From Lachnospiraceae bacterium (GTDB lineage Bacteria; Bacillota_A; Clostridia; Lachnospirales; Lachnospiraceae), in assembly GCA_017613055.1 (NCBI GenBank), contig JAGAES010000105.1, positions 1 through 21,125 of the forward strand: DNA of 21,125 bases. Direction: 5' to 3'. Both the position numbers and the translations under genes were made by a program. The notes beneath the pieces are model-generated. The model was not told the DNA's origin and ran no database searches. It saw only the letters and a list, made by a program, of their open reading frames with translations. Each line of letters begins with the position of its first letter. Position 1 is the stretch's first letter. This document shows, piece by piece, positions 14,053-21,125 of the stretch.

Positions 14053-15156
14053 GTGGATATATTTCTTTTGATCTTAAAGATTATCGGCATAGTCCTTCTG
14101 TGCATTATCGGGCTGGTGCTTCTGATTCTCGCGGCGCTTCTGTTCGCACCGTTCCGCTACGAGATAGCGGCCGAAGGAGACAAGAACGGTCCGACGGCGC
14201 ATGCCGACATCAGAGTCCGGTGGCTGCTCCGGATTGTCAGCTTCCGGATGCTTTACGACGTGCCGGGAGACCAATCGTATAAAGTGAAAGTATTCGGGAT
14301 TACGGTAGCGAAATCCGACGGAAAGAAAGAAGAGGAAGACGCAAAGAAACCGGAAGAAACCGGGGCTAAGAAGCCCGCGGAAGCGAAGGAAGAAGCCAAA
14401 GCGGAGAGTGCGGAAAAGCCTCCTGCGGCAGAGCCTGTTACGAAACCGGAAGCCGTAACCGGGGAACCCTCCGTAACCGTTGAGACCGTTTCCGAAGAGA
14501 AACCGCCCGAGGCGAAAGAAGAAGCGGGGGAAACGGAAGCCGCTTCGGAAGAGAAACCGGACGGGGCGGACAGTGCCGCAGAAGAGACCGGCGAGCACAA
14601 GCCGGAGCTTTCCGAGGAACTATCCGATGCGCTTTCCGGTAAGAAGAAAGGCAAACTCCGCGAGAAGATCGACGGGCTTAAAGAGAAGGCCGATTCTTTA
14701 AAGGATTCGCTTGAAGCAATGGGAGCGCTGTTCCTTAAGAAGAAAGGGCTTTTACAGAAGTACATCACGAAGAAGTCCACGAAGAAGGCAATCAAAACGG
14801 CATGGACGAACGCCTTCTGGGTGCTCCGCCATATCTGCCCGAAGAAATATCACGGAAGCGTTGAGTTCGGACTCGATGACCCGGCGCTGACCGGTGAAAT
14901 CTGTGCGGGAATCTCTCCGTGGTATCCGATGATTTCGGATTACGTGAAGCTCACCCCGAATTTCGAACCGGGGATTCACGCGAGCGGAGACCTCTACCTG
15001 AAAGGAAGGATCCGGCTCTTCGGAATTCTGCTTCGGGCATGGAGGGTCTACCGCGACAAGAACATAAGAAAAGTACTCCGCGAGGCGGAGAAGGTAAAGA
15101 ATACACTTACAAAAACACCGGACGAAGTAAAGGAAATCTTCGGCAAGGCCGCTTAA
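14053..15156 (+). CDS. DUF2953 membrane protein (YtfI-like)
   Basis: A 367-residue protein. Residues 4-33 form a long hydrophobic anchor, followed by FRYEIAAEG and a strand-rich part typical of the DUF2953 N-terminus. Residues about 90-200 are a low-complexity Glu/Lys/Ala/Pro-rich insert. The conserved C-terminal part is FGLDDPALTG (272-281), WYPMI, LTPNFEP and GDLYLKGRIRLFGILLRAW (312-330). In B. subtilis the DUF2953 gene ytfI lies next to ytfJ, as here next to the GerW gene, which supports the assignment. Start is GTG at 14053, four bases after AAAGGAGG (14041-14048). It has no better in-frame start. The molecular function of the family is unknown. Confidence 0.85.
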   Translation: MDIFLLILKIIGIVLLCIIGLVLLILAALLFAPFRYEIAAEGDKNGPTAHADIRVRWLLRIVSFRMLYDVPGDQSYKVKVFGITVAKSDGKKEEEDAKKPEETGAKKPAEAKEEAKAESAEKPPAAEPVTKPEAVTGEPSVTVETVSEEKPPEAKEEAGETEAASEEKPDGADSAAEETGEHKPELSEELSDALSGKKKGKLREKIDGLKEKADSLKDSLEAMGALFLKKKGLLQKYITKKSTKKAIKTAWTNAFWVLRHICPKKYHGSVEFGLDDPALTGEICAGISPWYPMISDYVKLTPNFEPGIHASGDLYLKGRIRLFGILLRAWRVYRDKNIRKVLREAEKVKNTLTKTPDEVKEIFGKAA

Positions 15157-15175
15157 GCGGGGAAAGGATGAGAAT

Positions 15176-15613
15176 ATGTCAAACGTAAACGAAACCGTAC
15201 AGGGACTTCTCAGGGGAATGGAGGGCTTCGTCACAACGAAGAGCGTTGTAGGGGAAGCGATTACGATGGAAGACGGAACGGTGCTTCTTCCGCTTGTCGA
15301 CGTATCCTTCGGCGTTGCTGCAGGAGCCTTTAACAAGGATGCCGCCAAGGACGGCGATACTAAGAAGAAGACACTTAATGACCGTGTGGCAGGCGGACTC
15401 GGCGGAAAGCTTTCTCCGTCCGCGATTCTCGTGATTAAAGACGGCAACACCCGTCTGATTACCGTAAAGGATACCGATACGCTGACCCGTATCTTCGATA
15501 TGGCGCCCGAAGTAATCAACCGCGTGCGCTCCATGTTCAAGAAGAAGGATGAGGAGCTTAACATCGACGATGCCAAGGTGGATGAAGCCGCCAAGGAGCT
15601 TCTCGAGAAGTAA
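15176..15613 (+). CDS. ytfJ: GerW-family sporulation protein (YtfJ)
   Basis: A 145-residue protein matching the GerW/YtfJ family from end to end: GFVTTKSVVGEAI (17-29), VLLPLVDVSFGVAAGAF and a glycine-rich AGGLGGKLSPSAILVI segment, then TRLITV. In Bacillus, YtfJ is made during sporulation and GerW takes part in germination of spores, where it affects access to cortex hydrolysis. Its presence implies a spore-forming host. The length is usual for the family. The AAAGGA at 15163-15168 lies about seven bases upstream. It is the last gene of the five-gene unit. Confidence 0.93.
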   Translation: MSNVNETVQGLLRGMEGFVTTKSVVGEAITMEDGTVLLPLVDVSFGVAAGAFNKDAAKDGDTKKKTLNDRVAGGLGGKLSPSAILVIKDGNTRLITVKDTDTLTRIFDMAPEVINRVRSMFKKKDEELNIDDAKVDEAAKELLEK

Positions 15614-15623
15614 GAAAAAAGGA

Positions 15624-15659
15624 GACCTGCCCGCCGGAACCGGCGGACAGGTCTTTTTT
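15624..15659. terminator. Bidirectional terminator between gerW and the PIG-L gene
   Basis: GACCTGCCCGCCGG and CCGGCGGACAGGTC form a long stem with a tiny loop and six T on the plus strand. In minus-strand RNA the single mismatch becomes a G-U pair, and a six-T run follows after TCC. The PIG-L stop lies within the T tract. Confidence 0.9.
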
Positions 15660-16389
15660 ATTGTTCGGAATAGGGCTCCCAGTTTTCGTACGGAAGCATA
15701 TGACTCAGCTTTTCAATCGTCCTCTGCTGCGACTTATAAACGGAAGCCAGCGACTGCTTCACCGAAAGCGTATTGTTCTGTCCCGCACTCGAAATGTGCG
15801 GCAGGTCTTCGGGAACCGTCCCCTTCTTATAGTAGGTCCCGAAATACCAGAGCGAGTAAGTGACGCCGCGTTCTTTACAGATGTCGGTTACATACCGGTG
15901 CGTGTAAATGTGATGCTGGTGGCCGTATTCGCCCTCCGCGTTGTGCGTCACGATGCAGTTCCACTGCTTATAATTGATGATCGTGCTGAGGTCCGCAAGG
16001 ATATCCTTTTCCCAAAACTTCCAATTGCTTCTTTTCTTTCCGATTTTGTCCGGATAGGAAAGAATCAGCCCGACGCTTCCGGTCTTCTCCATCATCTCCT
16101 CGAATTCCGCTTTCCGCACTTCGTTGTCGCCGTTTGTGATTACGACAACGAACCAGAGGCCTTCAAGCAGATGGCCGCCGCCCCATATGAACTCATCGTC
16201 GGGATGCGCGACAATCATCAGGTTGTAAATGCCGCTGATCGGAAGTTCGTTCAGCTGTTCCTTGGTTACGGACGGAAGGGACAGGTAATGCGCGTTCTTG
16301 ACGGCAAACGGCACGAACCACACCAGAAAGCCGATAATTAGTACTGCGATTACGGAAAGCACAATCCGCCGTTTCTTTTTTTTCTCCAT
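15658..16389 (-). CDS. Membrane-anchored PIG-L family deacetylase
   Basis: A 243-residue protein. A lysine/arginine-rich start is followed by one hydrophobic segment (9-30), so the enzyme is tethered with its domain outside the membrane. The PIG-L/LmbE signature AHPDDE (61-66) binds zinc, and the second histidine cluster is GEYGHQHH (153-160). The family removes acetyl groups from N-acetylglucosaminyl substrates such as GlcNAc-inositol, GlcNAc-malate (bacillithiol path) or wall sugars. An extracytoplasmic anchor argues against a bacillithiol role and suggests a cell-surface sugar, but this is inference. Start 16389 follows a GGGGGAGA ribosome-binding site. It diverges from the YfhO gene. Confidence 0.87.
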   Translation of the reverse strand: MEKKKKRRIVLSVIAVLIIGFLVWFVPFAVKNAHYLSLPSVTKEQLNELPISGIYNLMIVAHPDDEFIWGGGHLLEGLWFVVVITNGDNEVRKAEFEEMMEKTGSVGLILSYPDKIGKKRSNWKFWEKDILADLSTIINYKQWNCIVTHNAEGEYGHQHHIYTHRYVTDICKERGVTYSLWYFGTYYKKGTVPEDLPHISSAGQNNTLSVKQSLASVYKSQQRTIEKLSHMLPYENWEPYSEQ

Positions 16390-16411
16390 ATTGTTCTCCC
16401 CCTTCTTAAAC

Positions 16412-16420
16412 AGTATATCA
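16412..16420 (-). promoter_or_regulatory. Extended -10 promoter for the PIG-L gene
   Basis: The minus strand reads TGATATACT about 23 bases before the start, inside the same 14-base string found before rqcH. A -35 is weak (GTTTTC at 17 bases). Confidence 0.6.
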
Positions 16421-16469
16421 CATTTTCCGAAAATGAAAACAGCGAATCCGCATCGCCTGTGATTCTTTG

Positions 16470-16498
16470 TTGTGTTCCCGCAAGGATTGTGTTATAGT
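16470..16498 (+). promoter_or_regulatory. Promoter of the YfhO-family gene
   Basis: TTGTGT (16470-16475), 17 bases, then TATAGT (16493-16498) with TGt before it. It lies 50 bases before the start and is divergent from the PIG-L promoter. Confidence 0.7.
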
Positions 16499-16547
16499 TG
16501 GTTGGAATGATGGATTGCGGCAAGGAGCCGCACGGGGGACAATTACC

Positions 16548-19157
16548 ATGCGTGAGACATTTCGAACCATACGGAGGAGAGACATCGCCGTTCTGTCGGG
16601 GATATCGCTTGTTCTTTTAGCGATTATCTTCGGGATGACCGGGACGTCCAATCTGTTCGGTTCCATGACGGACTGGGTCAGTCAGCACAGCGTATTGCCG
16701 GATTACTACCGGCAGACCTTTTATGAAACGGGGGATTTTCTCCCGGAACTGGCGCTTTCGCTCGGCAGCGGGCAGAACGCCTATTATTTCGGCTATTACG
16801 GATTTCTGAATCCGGTGATTCTTGTAAGTTATCTGTTCCCGGGCGTTTCGATGGTGACGTATCTGCAGGTCGCCTCCGTCGTGATGCTTCTCAGTGCGGT
16901 GTGGCTTTTCTTTCTGTGGCTTCGCCATATCCGCGTCGCGTTCGGGGAAGCCGTCTCGTTCGGGGACGGGGCAATCTATACGGCGACGGCGCTTTTCGCG
17001 TTCGCTTCGCCGCTTCTTTACCATTCCCATAAGCAGATTGTATTCGTAAACTACATGCCGTTTCTTCTTCTTGCGCTAATCGGCGCAGACCGGTATTTTC
17101 ACCGGCGCAGGAAGGGGCTTCTTGCGGTTTCGGCAGCGCTTCTTCTGTTTACAAGTTATTTCTATGCGGTTCCGGGCTTCTGCGTCATTACGCTGTACGG
17201 CGTCTACCGGTTTTTCACCGTAACGGAGCATGTGACATGGAAAAAGTTTCTTCATAAAGGCTGCGGCTTTGCGCTCTGCATCGTAACCGGCGCAGCGCTT
17301 TCCGCAATCCTTACGGTGCCTTCGCTTCTGACCATCCTCGGCGGGCGGCAGAGCGGCGCGAAGGCCCGTATGGAGTTCCACTTTCTGCTGATCGGCGATA
17401 TGGATCTCGCGGGTTCAATCTGCTACAGCGAGTATTCGATGGGCATGACGGCGATTACGTATCTGGCGCTCTGCGTGACGGCAATCGGTGCCTTTAAGAA
17501 GAAAAAAGATGCACCGAAGCAGCCCGCGGACGGCTTCCTTGCAATCGGCATTCTTCTGTGCGCATGGCTTCCGTGGATCCGCCTTGTTCTGAACGGTTTT
17601 CTTTATACGAGAGAGAAGATCCTGATTCCGTTCGTGCCGGCTGCCGCATTCCTTACCGCAAGAATGATTCATAAGATTCAGAAGGAAGAAATCAGCTTAC
17701 GGACGTTCACGCTTTGTTCGGCCGGAGCCGTCGTTCTCGGAACGGTATCGTTTCTGTTCCGCATGGATCTTTGGTCCGTAATCGTTCTCCTCGTCGATTC
17801 GGGCATCAGTGTTTTTCTTCTGCATTTTGCCATGCGGAAGAAGAATCTGAATTATCTGTATATAACGGCAGGCTTGATTGCCGTTGCGGTCTGCGTCCGT
17901 TCGACGTTCCGCGATAATCCCGTGGAAAGAGCCTTTTCGGCGGGACTTTATGACAAGGAACGCGACCGGGCAATTGAAAGCGTGCTCGAAAAGGATGATG
18001 AACTGTACCGGAGCGCGGTTTTCACGAATACGAAATACGTTGTCAACCAGCTGCACGGTAAGCGTTTTCTGACGACCGGGTATTACTCGTCGCTCGGGAA
18101 TTCCGATTACCTTGGGCTGTTATACAAAGACCTGGGGGTTGCGAATCCTTCGCAAAATGACATCTCTTACATGCCGCAGTCGGACATCTTTTTACAGACC
18201 TTTCTCGGAGTCCGATACATTGCTGCAGGGAACGCACCTGCCGGATGGAAAGAGCTTGTTCCGGATGCGGGCAAAACCGACCGGATTTATGCAAATCGGG
18301 AAGCGTATGCCTTGGCATTTGCCGCGGACAGACGCATGAGCCTTCGGGAATTCCGGTCGCTTTCGCCGGCAGACCGCGAGATCGCGCTGCTTTCCTACGC
18401 GGTGACGGAAGAGGACGGCCCGGACGTATACGTGTCGCCGCTTGAGGATACGGGAATCGAAGCCGATTTCGGAGCGGAACGGGACGCAAAGGGAAACTTG
18501 AATCTCGGTGTCTGCTTAGACCGTGAATTCACGGTGCCGGTTCCGGACTCTTTGGATGAGTATGTGTATGTCGTCACATTTCGCGTCGCGAAGCGGAGAA
18601 GAGAGTACATCTCGGTAACGGTTAACGGGATTACCAACGTGCTTTCGGGGACGAAGAACGCGCGCCCGAACGTCAACTTTGACATGAAGTTCGTCGTGTC
18701 GTCTTCGGAACCCTGTAACGAGCTTACGTTCCGCTTCACGGGTGAGAACGTGGTAATTTCGAAGCCGAGGATTCAGCGCATGCGCGTAAGCGAGGTGCGG
18801 GAAGCCGCGGAGCATATGACGATGGCAGCGGGCCTTAAGGCGTCGAAAAACCGCATAACCGGAACCGTTTCGATGAAGGAACGCGGCGTTTTAATCATGA
18901 CGGTTCCGTACGATAAGGGCTGGACCGTATCGGCAAACGGTAAGGAAATGCCTTTGATCAAGGCGGACGGAGGCTTCCTCGGATGCTTGCTGGAAGCGGG
19001 AGAGCATAGCTTTACGATGGTCTATCACGCACCCGGAAGAACCGCCGGAATCGGAATCAGCATCGTCGGATTTATCCTTCTTCTCGGGCTTTGGATTGTG
19101 CCCCGGATACAGGAAAAAAGAAGCGTTTCGGAAGATAAAAAAAGTGCTTGCATTTGA
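16548..19157 (+). CDS. YfhO-family polytopic membrane protein
   Basis: An 869-residue protein. After a basic start, about a dozen hydrophobic segments fill roughly residues 13-455. The first outer loop, with TDWVSQHSVLPDYYRQTFYETGDF, matches the D-x-x-x-Q region of the YfhO family (GT-C-like glycosyltransferase fold). A large extracytoplasmic domain follows (about 460-830), ending in VPYDKGWTVSANGKEM and AGEHSFTMVYHAPG, and a last helix (about 833-852) with a basic tail. In B. subtilis YfhO works with CsbB and GtcA in glycosylating lipoteichoic acid; the acceptor here is unknown, and no CsbB-like gene is in the window. Start 16548 follows GGGGGA (16534-16539); the open frame begins earlier, at 16467, but covers the promoter. 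Confidence 0.88.
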   Translation: MRETFRTIRRRDIAVLSGISLVLLAIIFGMTGTSNLFGSMTDWVSQHSVLPDYYRQTFYETGDFLPELALSLGSGQNAYYFGYYGFLNPVILVSYLFPGVSMVTYLQVASVVMLLSAVWLFFLWLRHIRVAFGEAVSFGDGAIYTATALFAFASPLLYHSHKQIVFVNYMPFLLLALIGADRYFHRRRKGLLAVSAALLLFTSYFYAVPGFCVITLYGVYRFFTVTEHVTWKKFLHKGCGFALCIVTGAALSAILTVPSLLTILGGRQSGAKARMEFHFLLIGDMDLAGSICYSEYSMGMTAITYLALCVTAIGAFKKKKDAPKQPADGFLAIGILLCAWLPWIRLVLNGFLYTREKILIPFVPAAAFLTARMIHKIQKEEISLRTFTLCSAGAVVLGTVSFLFRMDLWSVIVLLVDSGISVFLLHFAMRKKNLNYLYITAGLIAVAVCVRSTFRDNPVERAFSAGLYDKERDRAIESVLEKDDELYRSAVFTNTKYVVNQLHGKRFLTTGYYSSLGNSDYLGLLYKDLGVANPSQNDISYMPQSDIFLQTFLGVRYIAAGNAPAGWKELVPDAGKTDRIYANREAYALAFAADRRMSLREFRSLSPADREIALLSYAVTEEDGPDVYVSPLEDTGIEADFGAERDAKGNLNLGVCLDREFTVPVPDSLDEYVYVVTFRVAKRRREYISVTVNGITNVLSGTKNARPNVNFDMKFVVSSSEPCNELTFRFTGENVVISKPRIQRMRVSEVREAAEHMTMAAGLKASKNRITGTVSMKERGVLIMTVPYDKGWTVSANGKEMPLIKADGGFLGCLLEAGEHSFTMVYHAPGRTAGIGISIVGFILLLGLWIVPRIQEKRSVSEDKKSACI

Positions 19158-19176
19158 AGAATGTTTCTGTTATTAT
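19148..19176 (+). promoter_or_regulatory. Promoter of rpmB
   Basis: TTGCAT (19148-19153), 17 bases, then TATTAT (19171-19176) preceded by TGt. The -35 lies inside the last codons of the YfhO gene, and no terminator separates them. Confidence 0.8.
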
Positions 19177-19229
19177 GACAATGTTCGGGTTATCGCAACC
19201 AATTCACAAGTGAAGGAGGTGCTTGTATT

Positions 19230-19427
19230 ATGGCAAAATGTGATATTTGTGATAAGGGTGCGCTTTTCGGCAGACAGATCAGCATCACGCGTAGCCAGGT
19301 TTCCGGCAGAGCGAACAAGATGTGGAAATCGAATGTCAAAACAGTACGCGTAAAGGTTAACGGCGGAACACAGAAGATGCATGTATGTACTTCCTGCCTC
19401 CGTTCCGGCAAAGTGGAAAGAGCATAA
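19230..19427 (+). CDS. rpmB: 50S ribosomal protein L28
   Basis: A 65-residue protein matching bacterial L28 over its full length, with MAKCDICDKG at the start, a basic VSGRANKMWKSNV middle and KMHVCTSCLRSGKVERA at the end. The two pairs CDIC and CTSC make this the zinc-binding (four-cysteine) form. AAGGAGGT (19213-19220) lies nine bases before the start. It has its own promoter and terminator, and the neighbouring Asp23 and FakA genes repeat an arrangement seen in Bacillus around rpmB-yloU-yloV. Confidence 0.97.
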   Translation: MAKCDICDKGALFGRQISITRSQVSGRANKMWKSNVKTVRVKVNGGTQKMHVCTSCLRSGKVERA

Positions 19428-19435
19428 TTATTCTT

Positions 19436-19467
19436 GGGGGTATTGCCGAAAGGGAATACCCTTTTTT
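19436..19467 (+). terminator. Intrinsic terminator after rpmB
   Basis: GGGTATT and AATACCC (19438-19444 and 19455-19461) pair perfectly around a ten-base loop, followed by six T and further T-rich sequence. Confidence 0.88.
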
Positions 19468-19513
19468 CTTTTTTTGCCTTTTTGAAAAATGCTGTTTCTT
19501 TTTTTTTGATTTA

Positions 19514-19531
19514 ATGGTAAAATGTTACCAT
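19514..19531. promoter_or_regulatory. Promoter -10 region of the Asp23 gene inside a perfect inverted repeat
   Basis: ATGGTAA and TTACCAT are exact inverted copies around AATG. The left arm and spacer contain TGgTAAAAT (19515-19523), an extended -10 box, 36 bases before the Asp23 start; no clear -35 is seen in the T-rich sequence before it. A repressor dimer at this site could block the promoter. Confidence 0.55.
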
Positions 19532-19559
19532 CTATGAGTATACATAAGGAGGGGAACTT

Positions 19560-19916
19560 ATGGACGGAACAATCGCAACCGTAAACGGTGACGTTTTTAT
19601 TGATTTGGATGTAATCGCAAACTACGCGGGCTCTGCCGCGACCGAATGCTTCGGTGTTGTCGGCATGGCTGCCGTGAGCATGAAAGACGGAATCGCCAAG
19701 CTCCTTCGCAAGGATTCCCTGAAACACGGCGTCCGGGTGAAACTGAATGAGAACCGCATTACCATTGATCTGCACATTATTGTTTCTTACGGTGTCAGCA
19801 TTCGGGCAGTATGTTCGAACCTGTATGATAACGTGAAGTATCGCGTGGAGGATTTCTCCGGATTGCACGTAGAAAGACTGAATATTCATGTGGACGGCGT
19901 CCGCGTTATTGATTAA
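19560..19916 (+). CDS. Asp23/Gls24 family envelope stress protein (YloU-like)
   Basis: A 118-residue protein with the Asp23/Gls24 pattern: GDVFIDLDVIANYAGSAATECFGVVGM (10-36) and VRVKLNENRITIDLHIIVSYGVSI...CSNLYDNVKYRVED, ending in VERLNIHVDGVRV. Members in Staphylococcus and Bacillus are abundant membrane-associated proteins of the envelope stress response with no enzymatic activity known. AAGGAGG (19546-19552) lies seven bases before the start. It lies next to fakA, an arrangement that matches yloU-yloV of B. subtilis, and it may be controlled by the inverted repeat at 19514-19531. Confidence 0.93.
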   Translation: MDGTIATVNGDVFIDLDVIANYAGSAATECFGVVGMAAVSMKDGIAKLLRKDSLKHGVRVKLNENRITIDLHIIVSYGVSIRAVCSNLYDNVKYRVEDFSGLHVERLNIHVDGVRVID

Positions 19917-19926
19917 TGACTAAGCG

Positions 19927-19940
19927 CCGGCCCGGCCGGG
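19927..19940. repeat. GC-rich palindrome between the Asp23 gene and fakA
   Basis: CCGGC-CCG-GCCGG can pair as a five-base-pair hairpin, and the inner CCCGGCCGGG is a perfect palindrome, followed by only three T. It may be a weak intercistronic stem; it is too short of T to be a good terminator. Confidence 0.4.
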
Positions 19941-19968
19941 TTTGTGGCTAGAAGGAGGATGTAAGAAA

Positions 19969-21125
19969 GTGGCACTTAATTCGGTAGATGCTTCACTCCT
20001 TAAGAAGATGTTTCTGATGGGAGCGAAGAATCTGGAAGCACAGAAAGAAACCATCAACGAACTGAACGTTTTCCCGGTTCCGGACGGAGATACCGGAACC
20101 AATATGACATTGACCATTCTTTCCGCCGTGAAGGAGATCGGACAGGTAACGGACCTTACGATGCAGTCGCTTTCGAAGGCGATTTCGTCGGGTTCTCTTA
20201 AGGGTGCGCGCGGGAATTCCGGCGTTATCCTTTCGCAGCTGTTCCGTGGTTTCTGCAAGGGAATCAACGGATATGACACGCTGACGATTCCGATTGTGGC
20301 GGAAGCTTTCGATAAGGCAGTGGATACGGCTTACAAGGCCGTTATGAAGCCGAAGGAAGGAACGATTCTGACGGTCGCAAGAGCGGGAGCGGAAGCCGCT
20401 GCCGAAATCGGCGATTACACCGACGATGTGGAAGAGTTCCTTGATAAAGTCATTGAGCGGATGCAGGAAGCTCTTGAGAATACGCCCGAGCTTCTTCCGG
20501 TACTGAAGGAAGCAGGCGTTGTGGATTCCGGCGGAACGGGTCTTCTTGCCGTTATGATCGGCGCAAGAAAGGGCCTCTTGGGAGAGGAAGCGGACGTTAA
20601 TGATCTGATGGCGGGAACCGCACCGTCCGCCGAGCCGAAGAAGACCGGCGGCGCAGGCAGCGACAACATCTCGACGGCCGACATCAAGTTCGGCTACTGC
20701 ACCGAGTTCATCATCCTTCTTGAGAAGGAATTCGGAGCCAAGGAAGAGATTGATTTCAAGACCTTCCTGTCCTCGATCGGCGATTCAATCGTATGTGTTG
20801 CCGATGACGATGTCGTTAAGGTTCACGTCCATACGAACGACCCCGGTCTTGCAATCCAGAAGGCGCTTACTTACGGGCAGCTGTCCCGCATGAAGATTGA
20901 CAACATGCGCGAGGAGCACAACGAGCGCGTTGTCATGTCGAATGAAAAGGAAGCCGAAGAGAAGGCCAAAGCACCGAAGGAACCCCCTAAGGAGATGGGA
21001 TTTATTGCCGTTTCCGTAGGCGAGGGAATGAATGAGATCTTCCGCGGGCTCGGCGTCGATTATGTAATCGAAGGCGGTCAGACGATGAATCCGAGCACGG
21101 AAGACATGCTGACGGCAATCGATAA
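19969..21125 (+). CDS. fakA: Fatty acid kinase catalytic subunit FakA (YloV), N-terminal part (3' end outside window)
   Basis: Reading from GTG 19969, ten bases after AAGGAGG, gives 385 codons with no stop before the window end; the full protein is usually about 550 residues. The N-terminal DAK2/DhaL-type nucleotide domain (1 to about 205) shows FPVPDGDTGTNM (35-46), the metal- and ATP-binding aspartates, then GARGNSGVILSQ (about 79-90) and DSGGTGL (about 186-192). A linker rich in Ala/Gly/Lys follows, then the second domain with FGYCTEFIILL and VKVHVHTNDPG. In Staphylococcus, FakA phosphorylates fatty acids held by FakB proteins for incorporation into phospholipid; a FakB gene is not in view. 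It lies 52 bases after the Asp23 gene. The reading is open to the edge without frameshift. Confidence 0.94.
   Translation, partial: MALNSVDASLLKKMFLMGAKNLEAQKETINELNVFPVPDGDTGTNMTLTILSAVKEIGQVTDLTMQSLSKAISSGSLKGARGNSGVILSQLFRGFCKGINGYDTLTIPIVAEAFDKAVDTAYKAVMKPKEGTILTVARAGAEAAAEIGDYTDDVEEFLDKVIERMQEALENTPELLPVLKEAGVVDSGGTGLLAVMIGARKGLLGEEADVNDLMAGTAPSAEPKKTGGAGSDNISTADIKFGYCTEFIILLEKEFGAKEEIDFKTFLSSIGDSIVCVADDDVVKVHVHTNDPGLAIQKALTYGQLSRMKIDNMREEHNERVVMSNEKEAEEKAKAPKEPPKEMGFIAVSVGEGMNEIFRGLGVDYVIEGGQTMNPSTEDMLTAID

Noticed and set aside
14253..14795. Minus-strand frame rich in Ser/Phe/Ala
   Set aside because: It is the shadow of the low-complexity Glu/Lys part of the DUF2953 gene.
19203..19214. 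TTCAC-AA-GTGAA inverted repeat overlapping the rpmB ribosome-binding site
   Set aside because: The two-base loop cannot form a normal RNA hairpin and the arms are only five bases; chance is likely.

Overview
This window looks like an ordinary chromosomal segment of a low-to-mid GC Firmicute, most likely a spore-forming member of the Clostridia (Lachnospiraceae-like). The signs are strong AAGGAGG ribosome-binding sites, promoters with TTGACA/TTGCAT and an extended TGnTATAAT -10, a GerW/YtfJ sporulation protein next to a DUF2953 (YtfI-like) protein, and the rpmB - Asp23 (YloU-like) - FakA (YloV-like) cluster known from Bacillus and Clostridium. The name of the organism is inference. I see no rRNA, tRNA, CRISPR array, insertion sequence or phage gene.

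Layout. 1-501: the 3' end of an oxaloacetate decarboxylase / pyruvate carboxylase alpha-type subunit, with its terminator. 503-5054: a tightly packed plus-strand unit behind one good promoter: a NahK-like sugar kinase, an alpha/beta-hydrolase esterase, a NifS/IscS-type cysteine desulfurase and a membrane-anchored serpin. 5066-7590: a separately promoted seven-helix HD-GYP protein with a duplicated C-terminal module. 7612-8514 (minus): an unusual lipoprotein combining an RsgI-like domain, a GGEP repeat and six DnaJ-type zinc-finger motifs. 8701-11285 (minus): an RqcH/NFACT protein translationally coupled to a PHP-family histidinol phosphatase. 11335-15659 (plus): a five-gene unit running from a consensus promoter to a terminator: a rhomboid-like pseudoprotease with a zinc-binding tail, a 451-residue unknown, a 105-residue unknown, DUF2953 and GerW. 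15658-16389 (minus): an anchored PIG-L deacetylase. 16548-19157 (plus): a YfhO-family membrane protein. 19148-21125 (plus): rpmB, an Asp23/Gls24 protein and the 5' part of fakA, the last running off the window.

How the parts fit. Housekeeping modules (ribosome quality control, L28, fatty acid kinase, Fe-S/thiolation sulfur supply) alternate with envelope-facing proteins (serpin, zinc-finger lipoprotein, PIG-L, YfhO, rhomboid-like). The least understood parts are the RsgI-like/zinc-finger lipoprotein, the duplicated tail of the HD-GYP protein, the anchored serpin, and the rhomboid-like/unknown/unknown genes transcribed with DUF2953-GerW. None is proved to be a new system from sequence alone. 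The five-gene unit and the lipoprotein are the best candidates.
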